NCBI GenBank assembly: GCA_030615365.1
Contig: JAUWZM010000034.1
Coordinates: 1 to 28,379 of the forward strand
Length of the DNA: 28,379 nt
Direction: 5' to 3'
DNA from: Candidatus Aerophobota bacterium
GTDB lineage: Bacteria; Aerophobota; Aerophobia; Aerophobales; B3-G15
The position numbers and the translations under genes are program-made. How positions within the stretch are numbered: position 1 is the first letter of the stretch; the number at the start of each line of letters is the position of its first letter. Shown one piece after another: positions 8,501 through 16,070 of this stretch. The notes below the pieces were generated by a model. The model was not told the origin of the DNA and made no database searches. It worked only from the letters and a program-made list of their open reading frames with translations.

Positions 8501-9936
8501 ATGAAAAAAGAGTAGGCACTAAAGTCACCAACACCGCGAATCAAACAGCTATTTATGAGTTTATTTCCCTAAGGCTTAATCCCGAAGAGAACACTCTGAA
8601 AATGCAGATAAAAGATCAGTTTGGCAATGTGAGAGCTACCAAAAGTATAAAGGTATACCGTATCGGCTATCCTCACAGTATTACTCTATCTTTTGAAAAA
8701 GAGGAAATCCCAGCGGACGGAATCACTAAGACTTTGGTAGACATGGAACTGCGAGATAAAAGAGGTTATTTAGTTCCAGGCTCAGGTATAGTAACAGTTG
8801 AGGCCAGTGCCGGTCAAATTGAAGGAGAAGATATTGACCCATGGACCTCGGGTATACAGATACGTTGTCAGGACGGTCAAGCTCAGTTCTATTTAATTTC
8901 TGATAGAAAAGTTGGGCCAGCTACAATTGCAGTGCACTTTGAGACTATTACTCAGTCAAAAATAGTCTATTTTATCCCCCATATGAGAGCACCTCTTTTA
9001 GTAGGTGTAGGGGAATTAACTTTAGGATATGGTCATACCAAAGGAGATTATCTTGCCTTTAATTACCAGCTACCCGAGAAGGAAGGATTTTTTCATCAAG
9101 AAAAGTTGAGCTTCTTCTTTAAGGGAAAAGTGGGGGAAGATAAGGTTCTCACCCTGGGATATGATTCAAAAAACAAAGATAAAGAGGGTTTATTTGAAAC
9201 TCTGGATTCAACTGACGAACAGGAAGGTTATTCTGTTTATGGTGATTCCAGTAAAATAGAATATGAAACTCAATCCAAAAGCAATATCTATGTGAAGCTG
9301 GAGGATAGGCATTCTTCTATTCTGTGGGGAGATTACAAGATCGATATCTCTCAGATGAAACTGAGTAAGTATAGACGGAGCTTCAATGGATTCCTTGCTC
9401 AGGGGAAGAATGATTCCAATGAGGCAAATCTCTTTATTAGTCCTGTGAGCTATGCCTTGTATAAAGATGAGATAAGAGGTCAGGGTATATTCGGGTACTA
9501 CTACTTAGATAAAGCACCAATTCTCCAGGGCAGTGAACAAGTATCTGTAGAGGTAAGGGATAAGGATCATCCGGATGAGATACTGAGTCAAAGAAAGATG
9601 CAAAAAGATAAAGACTATGAGATAGACTACGATCTGGGATCGCTTATGTTTAAAGAGCCTATACCCTACGAGGATGCTCAGGGAAATCCTGTCTATATCG
9701 TGGTGGACTATTATATTGAAGGGGGAACAAGGAATAACCTGACTATTGGGGTAAGTGTGGCAGGCCAGATTACGGATAAAATTAAAATACAGGCTCACGT
9801 AATTAAGGAAGAGACAACTGATACTGAATTTCTAATGCTGGGAGCTATGAGCACCCTGTCTTTAGGCTATCAAACCAAAGTTCTCCTGGAAGCAGCTAAA
9901 ACAAAATCAACCTCTAAGATGGAGAATGCTCAATAA
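5572..9936 (+). CDS. Giant DUF11/SdrD-like/Ig protein, N-terminal part with start of the beta-barrel (ends at an in-frame TAA)
   Basis: 1454 residues. The signal peptide is followed by GTLIENIADVDYQDPGG, the motif shared with the DUF11 gene upstream. DUF11 domains begin near 68, 195 and 650. Carboxypeptidase-regulatory/SdrD-B-like domains lie at about 315-620 and 782-870; the latter has VFADKNGDG and TDEYGKFSIFGLEPG. An invasin-type Ig domain lies near 1035-1135 (TLSFEKEEIPADGITKTLVD). From about 1137 the sequence becomes alternating strands typical of an outer-membrane barrel (VGVGELTLGYGHTKGDYLAF). A conserved-looking block near 1315-1365 has ILQGSEQVSVEVRD and DYEIDYDLGSLMFKEPIP. The frame stops at 9934-9936 but stays open after it in the same frame, so the barrel is cut. 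The likely role is an outer-membrane-anchored surface protein. No clear Shine-Dalgarno precedes the ATG. Confidence 0.75.
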   Translation: MTTQRIIKNIMWKALLPTCFLLLNAGIALASPPPGTLIENIADVDYQDPGGAAFSKQSNAVIIPLAAGPSLTISKTGFPDPVGSGGEITYQITCQNEGNSRATGLIITDTIPEHTEYISGSASQNGIYDENTRELTWQFYSLNPASSQLVEFKVKVDPGLSLGTTIFNTVSVFCNEGVSDQDYLSMNVGLAPNLGISKAIEKIEPDESLTEGSYITYRIEFSNAGNQTATGLTLYDPIPENTQFSNATNGGSVAGNDVVWFLDDLPPNSTTSVKVTFEIIANPPEAILVANSAMLVCAQGFVAISNEVIGYLYLTIGLISDPQGNPVNWEENNKATAFLQDSSGNTVSGPKRVNTEGYFILPVPGQGTYELIIQFRSLISGIELRSSRQLNVTEGGGLFILEREVVQGSAVKRGALGELKYLPLNTPVTLINIDTQDSYQEKIIDNYGNFVFLEDLPPGNYLVKTEHPEYPGVFVASNLSILEEGQAVTQGDIFIDPSGVVFDSISYDRIAGATISLVDPDTKIPISLPPFSGTGAWPNVNNSNPFTSNIQGLYSFLLSTEQVGTLDDPAIYHLQVESPPGYMDRELEVQVAQEQDKISSLLITVRSLDGMPIAKAGSLETTWETVTLQGILSLAPNIPLFITAPAPCLQLEKKAKRKVVYLGDIAHYTLTLTNQDTQFAIDNIWIEDHLPPGMKYIPGSTFREGNVCEEPGQDSKGNLSWFIPRILPEEQIQLSYALKVGPNACKGDGLNIAQAAGQSLNQIITSNQAKFQIKIKEGIFTSKGIVIGKVFADKNGDGFQNYIDEETSPTEEVGIPGVHLYLENGVRVITDEYGKFSIFGLEPGTHVLRLDESTLPSSFNSNSGFRKIKPGFPSQFLDIKAGQIYQADFPIISETSCSSLISSTKSASNSSIEKFTCRAVMNPGEPTLEEQILGLTPEPAFLYPEDGQIMTMGHSNVQIKFPLGAKVILQINGEVINEKRVGTKVTNTANQTAIYEFISLRLNPEENTLKMQIKDQFGNVRATKSIKVYRIGYPHSITLSFEKEEIPADGITKTLVDMELRDKRGYLVPGSGIVTVEASAGQIEGEDIDPWTSGIQIRCQDGQAQFYLISDRKVGPATIAVHFETITQSKIVYFIPHMRAPLLVGVGELTLGYGHTKGDYLAFNYQLPEKEGFFHQEKLSFFFKGKVGEDKVLTLGYDSKNKDKEGLFETLDSTDEQEGYSVYGDSSKIEYETQSKSNIYVKLEDRHSSILWGDYKIDISQMKLSKYRRSFNGFLAQGKNDSNEANLFISPVSYALYKDEIRGQGIFGYYYLDKAPILQGSEQVSVEVRDKDHPDEILSQRKMQKDKDYEIDYDLGSLMFKEPIPYEDAQGNPVYIVVDYYIEGGTRNNLTIGVSVAGQITDKIKIQAHVIKEETTDTEFLMLGAMSTLSLGYQTKVLLEAAKTKSTSKMENAQ

Positions 9937-9954
9937 GAAGGGTTAGCCTGGCAG

Positions 9955-11409
9955 ATGAGTCTTGAGCAAAAGATAACGGATAAAACTAATCTAAAAGGGT
10001 ACTACCAGCATGTAGACAAGGGCTTTGACAATCCTCAAGCTGGACAGTTAGCTGCCGGGGCATACAAATATGGGCTCGCACTGGATACCAAATTTAGCTC
10101 TAATTTAGGTTTGAATCTGGACCACTTTCGACAAAAAGAAAAGACAAGTGATGGCGATTATCAGCAATCCACTCTGTCTTTATGGTACAGAGAAAAAGCA
10201 ACTACCGCGAAGCTCTCCCTCATCTCTAAGAGTTCTAAGGCCGAGTATACACCATCTGATACTGCCAGCGAATCTTCTTTCTCTGAGTACAATCTCTCCG
10301 AGATTACCTCAGCCCAATTTAAAATAAAAACAAGGATGGGCAGGAAATACTCTCTGTTCGCTCAATACCAGCAGGCTTTAAATACACCGGACCTTTCCTC
10401 TATGGATATAGGCGTTGACTACCAGGCGAGTGATGTCACAAAGGGCTATTTAAAACTAAAGCGTGCTCTCTTTCCCGATAAGTGGGAAAGCAAAGTTACT
10501 GCTGGCTGGGAGAGTAAGCTGATTCAGGGTGTATCTTTATTTCAGGAGTATGGAATTGAGAGTGGTATCAATGGTCAGGATTCTCAGCACAAAATTGGTT
10601 TACATAGCAAATTTACCTTAAAACCAGGCTGGAAGGGAAATTTAACCATAGAACGAGTAGAAACGCAGAATCAAGAGGGCAGTACAGGAGAGAATAATTT
10701 TTTAGCTGTTGCTCTGGGATTTGAACATCTGGACTCTGCGAACCATAAGTGGACTCATCGCTATGAGATAAGGAAATCACCATCTTCTGACATCTTTATG
10801 GGTGAAATAGGTCTTATCTCACAACTATCCAGGGATTACACCCTTTTCAGTAAGGTTCGATATTTTCAGTCAAGCAAAAAGGATGCTGGTCACACAGGTA
10901 CCTGGGATGCATCACTTGATTTAGCCTACCGTCCTGTGTATTGCAACAGGTTCAATCTTCTATCCAAACTGGAATACAAGTCTACCCAGGATACAACATC
11001 TTCACCGAATCTTAACCGCTATACGTATCTGGGTTCTTTGCAGGCAACGTATTCTTTGAATAAAAGACTTGTACTGCGAGGAAGATATGCCGGCAAATTC
11101 ATCAAGGAAGAATTCCTGAATAAGACAGATAACTTGCTCCAGCTCTCATCAATATCTTTAATCTATGACATAACCAATCGCTGGGATTTTGGTCTGGGTT
11201 ATCAAGTGATATGGAGTAATGAATCCTTCCAATGCTGGCAGGGGTATTTTGCTGAGATTGGGTATAGATTGAGCAATGATCTGTGGCTCACGGCTGGATA
11301 CAGTTGTAATAAATTTATAGATGAGGACCTCGCGGGAAGAGATTACTCCGGACAAGGTCCTTATATCAAGCTAAAATTCAAATTTGATGAAAACTATCTA
11401 ACCTTTTAA
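9955..11409 (+). CDS. C-terminal beta-barrel part of the giant protein, downstream of the in-frame stop
   Basis: This frame is the exact continuation of the upstream gene: 9955 minus 5572 is a multiple of three and only the TAA at 9934-9936 separates them, with coding-like codons (E-G-L-A-W-Q) between. Its 484 residues consist almost wholly of alternating amphipathic strands with aromatic ends and short turns (LSLWYREKATTAKLSLISK, AEIGYRLSNDLWLTAGYS), ending in KLKFKFDENYLTF, whose terminal Phe is typical of outer-membrane barrels recognised by the BAM machinery. It has no signal peptide and no good ribosome binding site before the ATG, so it is unlikely to be an independent gene. Without the stop, the whole protein would be 1945 residues. 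It ends eight bases from the stop of the convergent permease gene. Confidence 0.75.
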   Translation: MSLEQKITDKTNLKGYYQHVDKGFDNPQAGQLAAGAYKYGLALDTKFSSNLGLNLDHFRQKEKTSDGDYQQSTLSLWYREKATTAKLSLISKSSKAEYTPSDTASESSFSEYNLSEITSAQFKIKTRMGRKYSLFAQYQQALNTPDLSSMDIGVDYQASDVTKGYLKLKRALFPDKWESKVTAGWESKLIQGVSLFQEYGIESGINGQDSQHKIGLHSKFTLKPGWKGNLTIERVETQNQEGSTGENNFLAVALGFEHLDSANHKWTHRYEIRKSPSSDIFMGEIGLISQLSRDYTLFSKVRYFQSSKKDAGHTGTWDASLDLAYRPVYCNRFNLLSKLEYKSTQDTTSSPNLNRYTYLGSLQATYSLNKRLVLRGRYAGKFIKEEFLNKTDNLLQLSSISLIYDITNRWDFGLGYQVIWSNESFQCWQGYFAEIGYRLSNDLWLTAGYSCNKFIDEDLAGRDYSGQGPYIKLKFKFDENYLTF

Positions 11410-11417
11410 ATGGAAAT

Positions 11418-12632
11418 TTACTCGTATCGTAATGCCTCGACAGGATTCATTTTAGAAGCCTTATTAGCCGGGTAAATTCCAAAGAAAAGTCCCACAAGAG
11501 TGGAGAAGCCCAAGGCTATAGCTATTGCCCAAAAAGAAATTGACATAGGCAATCCCATAAGAGAAGCAGCGAATTTTGAAGTTATCCATCCAAGGATTAT
11601 CCCTATCACGCCGCCCACAAGACACAGAATTATAGATTCGGATAAAAACTGAAGACGAATATCTCCTCTTTTGGCTCCCAAAGCCATTCTAATTCCAATT
11701 TCTCTGGTTCTCTCGGTAACCGAGACAAGCATTATATTCATAATGCCAATTCCGCCAACTAAAAGTGAAATTCCCGCGATACCAGTGAGCATAATAGTAA
11801 AAATTCCCATAGTGCTTTCCATGGTAGAAAGGAGCTGTTCCTGGCTCATAATGCGGTATTTAGTATCATCTTGAAACTTCTGGTAGAGGATAGCATCAAT
11901 TTGCTCTACAGCATCGTCAGCGCTTTCTTCATTCTGAGCTTGAATTGCAAAACTGGTCACATATTTGACATTAAAAAGCCTTCTTTGAGCAGTGGTAACA
12001 GGGACATATGCCTGATTATCAAAGTTAGAAAACATTACCTGCCCTTTGGATTCCATTATCCCAATAACACGAAATTTATACCTGGTCAAGGAGGTATTTA
12101 TAGTAATATCCCGGCCCAGAGGATCCTGATCACCAAATAATTCACTGGCTACCTCCTGACCTAACACAACAACGGTGCGAGAGGTTTTTATATCCCGCGA
12201 ATCTATAAACCTTCCCTCCCCTACCCAGAAATTCATAACTTCCTGATATTCAGCAGTAACCCCATTAACACTAATCTCTGAATTTTTATCCTTATACTGA
12301 AGCAGAAGAGTTCTCCCGATCATGGGCACCACTAACTTCACTGCCGAGGCTCTCTTTTTAATTTTTTCTCCCTCTTCAATGGTAAAAGCCTCAGTAAGCA
12401 CTTGAGCCCTACTTCCAGCAGATCCTCCCCTCCATCCTGGCATAACAGTTATGAGATTTGTTCCCAGAGCCTGGATGTTTTCCGAGATGGTTTGCTGAGC
12501 ACCCTGAGTGATGGAAACGATAGTAATAACCGCTACTATACCAATGATGATTCCCAGAATAGATAAAAGAGATCTCATCTTGTTGGCAACTATTCCATCC
12601 AATGCGGCCTTAAAGTTCTCCGTAAACTCCAT
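11418..12632 (-). CDS. MacB-like ABC transporter permease (FtsX family)
   Basis: 404 residues in the MacB_PCD plus FtsX arrangement. There is one membrane helix near 21-43 (LLSILGIIIGIVAVITIVS), a large periplasmic domain, then three helices in the last 130 residues. The family motifs ERTREIGIRMALGAKRGDI and the terminal PVEALRYE are present. In the MacAB-TolC type of system this subunit couples ATP hydrolysis in the cytoplasm to movement of the periplasmic adaptor, exporting peptides, lipids or macrolide-like compounds; the substrate here is unknown. It is the last gene of the operon and lacks an ATPase domain, which is encoded by the separate gene upstream. An inverted repeat occupies the 210 bases between the two. 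Confidence 0.9.
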   Translation of the reverse strand: MEFTENFKAALDGIVANKMRSLLSILGIIIGIVAVITIVSITQGAQQTISENIQALGTNLITVMPGWRGGSAGSRAQVLTEAFTIEEGEKIKKRASAVKLVVPMIGRTLLLQYKDKNSEISVNGVTAEYQEVMNFWVGEGRFIDSRDIKTSRTVVVLGQEVASELFGDQDPLGRDITINTSLTRYKFRVIGIMESKGQVMFSNFDNQAYVPVTTAQRRLFNVKYVTSFAIQAQNEESADDAVEQIDAILYQKFQDDTKYRIMSQEQLLSTMESTMGIFTIMLTGIAGISLLVGGIGIMNIMLVSVTERTREIGIRMALGAKRGDIRLQFLSESIILCLVGGVIGIILGWITSKFAASLMGLPMSISFWAIAIALGFSTLVGLFFGIYPANKASKMNPVEALRYE

Positions 12633-12657
12633 TTTCTCTCCTAAAATCTACTTACTA

Positions 12658-12830
12658 TTCAGCCACCAAGACACGAAGACACCAAGGTAGTCTGGTAGCT
12701 CTTAACAAATTCAAGTTCACAGTCCTATAGTCAAGATAAATTCAAAAAAATCCAAGATAGTCTTATGGAATGTAAATAGAGGTTTAAAATTCATATCACT
12801 TCTTTGTGCCCTGGTGACTTAGTGGCTGAA
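12658..12830. repeat. Inverted repeat with arms of about 30 bases inside the export operon
   Basis: The left arm (12658-12687, beginning TTCAGCCACCAAGACACGAA) matches the reverse complement of the right arm (12799-12830, ending AGTGGCTGAA) at roughly three quarters of positions. It lies between the MacB-like ATPase and permease genes, where the other operon gaps are 16-31 bases. It looks like a small non-autonomous element or a member of the dispersed cacaaag-type repeats of environmental genomes. No ORF lies within it. Confidence 0.6.
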
Positions 12831-12842
12831 CTGTGTTACCAA

Positions 12843-13526
12843 TTATGTTAAGTGATTAACCTCTTCTTTCTCCAGTAATCCATCTCTTATATGAATTATC
12901 TTTTCACAATATTCAGCCACATATCTTTCATGAGTTACCACAATTAAAGTGTGGCCTTCGTTGTGCAATTTCTGAAAAAGTTCAATAATACCCTGGCCTG
13001 CCTTACTATCAAGATTTCCTGTAGGCTCATCAGCTAAAATAATAGCAGGATTAGTCACTACCGCTCTGGCTATGGCGACTCTCTGTTTTTCGCCTCCAGA
13101 GAGCTCATTGGGTTGATGATGAAGACGGTGAGACAATCCCACTTTCTCCAGAGCCGCTTTAGCTCTTTTTACTCTTTCCCCCATCCTCACCCCTGCATAA
13201 ACAAGAGGAAGCTCAACATTGCGAAGGGTCGTAGAATGAGAAAGAAGGTTAAACTGCTGGAAGACAAAGCCTATTTTCTTATTTCGCACTTCGGCCAGCT
13301 CATTGTCATTTAACTTTCCTACTTCCTTTCCATCCAGAAAAAATTTACCTGAAGTAGGTCTATCTAAACAGCCAATAATATGCATTAAGGTTGATTTGCC
13401 TGATCCCGAAGGTCCGGTGATGGCCACAAACTCTCCCTTTTCTATCTTTAAGCTTACGCCTTGCAGAGCCCCTATCTCTACTTCTCCGATTATATATGTC
13501 TTCTTGATATCAATTGCCTGAATCAT
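12843..13526 (-). CDS. MacB/LolD-type ABC transporter ATP-binding protein
   Basis: 227 residues, the normal size for a stand-alone ATPase of the MacB/LolD group. Walker A is GPSGSGKST (38-46), the Q-loop lies near FVFQQFNLL, the signature LSGGE is at 142-146 and Walker B ends in ILADEPTGNLD (163-173), followed by an H-loop in VVTHE. All catalytic elements are present. It should pair with the FtsX-type permease encoded next, giving a split version of MacB, and work with the adaptor gene 31 bases upstream. The short C-terminal tail after the H-loop is normal for this group. The Shine-Dalgarno (CAGGAT) is weak. Confidence 0.92.
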   Translation of the reverse strand: MIQAIDIKKTYIIGEVEIGALQGVSLKIEKGEFVAITGPSGSGKSTLMHIIGCLDRPTSGKFFLDGKEVGKLNDNELAEVRNKKIGFVFQQFNLLSHSTTLRNVELPLVYAGVRMGERVKRAKAALEKVGLSHRLHHQPNELSGGEKQRVAIARAVVTNPAIILADEPTGNLDSKAGQGIIELFQKLHNEGHTLIVVTHERYVAEYCEKIIHIRDGLLEKEEVNHLT

Positions 13527-13557
13527 AAATTAATCCTGATTTTACTTAAAGCTCCTC

Positions 13558-14643
13558 TTAGTGACGACCTGGTATCATTCGAAATCCTCTTTGCTCCCCG
13601 GCTTGCATTTGCCTTCTCATCTCAATAATGCTTTGCAATCCTGAGGAAAGAACTTTTTCTCCCTCCTTTAGACCGCCTTTGATTTCAATATTGGTGTCAT
13701 CAGAAATTCCCGTAATAACAGGCTTGAAAGAAGGTTTTTCTTCCTCAGTCCCAGGTATTACTACAAATTTCCTCCCATCTCTTTCATTGATCGCCTCTAC
13801 TGGTAGGAGGAGTACATCTTTTGCTTCTCCAATAATGATATCTACACTGGCGGTAAACCCTGGCTTGAGCTTCGGATCAGCCTTTTCAAGTTCTATTTTA
13901 ACTTCAACTACTACCAGGCCTGAGGCTACAGTGGTTTCCGGGGCAATATAAACAACTTTCCCAGGAAAGGTCTCATCTGGATAGGCATCTACAGTTACCC
14001 GAACCTTTTGGCTCATCTCAATCTGAGAGATGTCAACCTCATCCGCAGAAACATCGGCAAATAGCATACTTGTATCGATAAGCCGCAAAATATTACTCGA
14101 AGCAGAAACATTTGAACTAAAGGCAACTTCTCCTTCCTCTACATATATTTTCGATATCACGCCGGGAAAAGGGGCTTTCAATAATGTATCTTCTAAATCT
14201 TTTTTCCTAAGTTGAAGGTTCAACTCCCTTTCCTTTAACTTTCTCTCTCTTTCTTGAATCACATTTCTAGGGGAGCTTACCTTAGCTTCCCTTAGCTCTG
14301 ATTCTGCTTCTTTTAAGGCATTCTCTGCTTGAAGAAGAGAAAATTTTTCCTGTTCATCTTCCAGTAGGGCAAGAACCTGTCCCTCTTTTACATAATCTCC
14401 TTCTTCAACCATAATTTGCTTAATTCTACCTGCTTTATTAAATTTCAGTTCTCCATGTTTTAGCGGAGAGAGAGAACCTGTTGCTGAGACTATTCTGGCA
14501 ATATTCCCCCTCTGAACAACAACCCAGGACTCCTGCAGGGATGACTTCTCTTCTGGACGATTTAAAATATACCTGGGAATTGCAAAGACTCCTACTACGG
14601 CTACTACCGCGGCTATTATTATCCATAAAATCCATTTTTTCAC
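13558..14643 (-). CDS. MacA-like periplasmic adaptor (membrane fusion protein, HlyD family)
   Basis: 361 residues starting at a GTG that has GAGGAGAG just upstream. One N-terminal membrane helix (WILWIIIAAVVAVVGVFAI) is followed by a lipoyl half-domain (IMVEEGDYVKEGQVLALLED), an alpha-hairpin of about 60 residues, the second lipoyl half (LLKAPFPGVISKIYVEEGEV), then beta-barrel and membrane-proximal domains ending with GLKEGEKVLSSGLQSI. The hairpin is shorter than in E. coli MacA. The protein links the inner-membrane MacB-like pair to a TolC-family channel. The two TolC-like genes lie immediately upstream, 16 bases away, in the same operon. Confidence 0.9.
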   Translation of the reverse strand: MKKWILWIIIAAVVAVVGVFAIPRYILNRPEEKSSLQESWVVVQRGNIARIVSATGSLSPLKHGELKFNKAGRIKQIMVEEGDYVKEGQVLALLEDEQEKFSLLQAENALKEAESELREAKVSSPRNVIQERERKLKERELNLQLRKKDLEDTLLKAPFPGVISKIYVEEGEVAFSSNVSASSNILRLIDTSMLFADVSADEVDISQIEMSQKVRVTVDAYPDETFPGKVVYIAPETTVASGLVVVEVKIELEKADPKLKPGFTASVDIIIGEAKDVLLLPVEAINERDGRKFVVIPGTEEEKPSFKPVITGISDDTNIEIKGGLKEGEKVLSSGLQSIIEMRRQMQAGEQRGFRMIPGRH

Positions 14644-14659
14644 TTAACTCTCCTCATTA

Positions 14660-16039
14660 TTAAAGCTTCCTTCCTAAACTCTTTAATAATTTCGATTTAG
14701 CAAGTTCACAGTCCAGCAAAGCGTCTAATAGGTTTATCTGTGCTTGTCTAAGATTAATTTCTTTTTCCCTGAGCTCATCTTCGGTAATGGACCCATTAAA
14801 ATATCTTTCCTGAGCTATGTTCAAATCTTCCTGGCATTTTTCTTTAGAAACTCTGAGAAATTCAATTTGTCCTTCCTTTTCTTGAAGATTGAGAAGATTT
14901 TTTTGAACCTCAGTAGTGATATCTCTTTCAAGTTTTTTAAAATTGAGCTGGCTTTCTCTTAATTTCTCTTTTGCTCCTTTAATCTCTGCTTTGTTTTCCC
15001 CTCCATCTAAAAGAGGGATTCCAAAAACTAAAGATACCTTGTACTCCCCCCTTTCCGCATTAGGAAAGTTTTCATTATAGGTATAAGTATAACCTCCAGA
15101 AAGATCAAGAGAGGGAAATAATTTGGTCTTTGTCAGAGCCAAATCAAGCTGGTAATCCTCTATGACCAGTCTTTGTTGCTTTATCTCTACTCGATTACGC
15201 AGAGCTTCTTCAATTATTTGATCGAGGTCTATCTTTGGTGACTCATAATCGTATTCAGATTCCTCTATTAATTCAACCTTGATATGAGAATCGATGCCCA
15301 GAAGATTTTTAAATTCTATTAAGTATCTTTTCAGTTGATTCTGACTTTGAAAAAGTGCCTCTTTGGCGTTAATTAAATTCATTCGAGCATTTAAGAGATC
15401 CAGCTTATTGGCCAATTCCTTTCTCAATTTATCTTCTACCGTACTAAGGTTTTCCTTTGCCTGCTCTAAGGAAAGTTCCTTTAGTTCAGCTTTCCTTTTC
15501 TGCTTCAAAATATTGTAAAATCCTGTTTTGACTTCAAACTTTAAAGAGTTTCTCCTCTCCTCCAGGGAAAACTCATTTCTCTTTAAATCCAAGAGCGCTC
15601 TTTCCAGAGAAAGATATGATGAGCTGTATCCTGGAAAAGGCAGTATTTTTTGAGTAAGGGTAAGAGATAATGAAGTTGTTTCGAATTTTTCATCTTCCCC
15701 TTTTTCTCCCCTTACACTAAAACTATAGGTGGTCCCATTCTTGGTGAGTAAATTAGCACTTATCTTAGCCTCAGGCTTATAAGTAAGGCTGTCAATTTCT
15801 TCTCCTCTCCAACTGGCCGGGGTTCCTTCTAAATTTACCTTTAAGTTAAAGGAAGTCTCTTTTTTAGCAATATCGGATTCCTTCTCCTGAAACTGAATCT
15901 CAGTAATTTTGAGATCCAGATTATTGTTCAGTGCATGCTCTATGCTTTCATCTAAGGTAAACTTAACTACACCTTCCTGAGACCAAGCTAGAGGTGATAA
16001 AAGAAAAACTAACACAACAATACCCAGAATAACTTTCAC
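14660..16039 (-). CDS. TolC-family outer membrane channel protein
   Basis: 459 residues with a GTG start preceded by AGGTGGG and a signal peptide ending near AWSQ-E. It shows the two-fold TolC pattern. Each half begins with an ALNNNLDLKI- or ALRNRVEIKQ-type helix, has a strand pair for the barrel (first half around NLKVNLEGTPAS to LTLTQKILPFPGY, second half LFPSLDLSGGYTYTYNEN to YKVSLVFGIPLLDGG), and then long coiled-coil helices. It forms the outer-membrane exit duct and periplasmic tunnel for the MacA/MacB-like pump. It is the complete channel of the operon, in contrast to the upstream paralog. Confidence 0.9.
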   Translation of the reverse strand: MKVILGIVVLVFLLSPLAWSQEGVVKFTLDESIEHALNNNLDLKITEIQFQEKESDIAKKETSFNLKVNLEGTPASWRGEEIDSLTYKPEAKISANLLTKNGTTYSFSVRGEKGEDEKFETTSLSLTLTQKILPFPGYSSSYLSLERALLDLKRNEFSLEERRNSLKFEVKTGFYNILKQKRKAELKELSLEQAKENLSTVEDKLRKELANKLDLLNARMNLINAKEALFQSQNQLKRYLIEFKNLLGIDSHIKVELIEESEYDYESPKIDLDQIIEEALRNRVEIKQQRLVIEDYQLDLALTKTKLFPSLDLSGGYTYTYNENFPNAERGEYKVSLVFGIPLLDGGENKAEIKGAKEKLRESQLNFKKLERDITTEVQKNLLNLQEKEGQIEFLRVSKEKCQEDLNIAQERYFNGSITEDELREKEINLRQAQINLLDALLDCELAKSKLLKSLGRKL

Positions 16040-16070
16040 TTATCCCACCTTTTTATCTTTATCACTTTTC

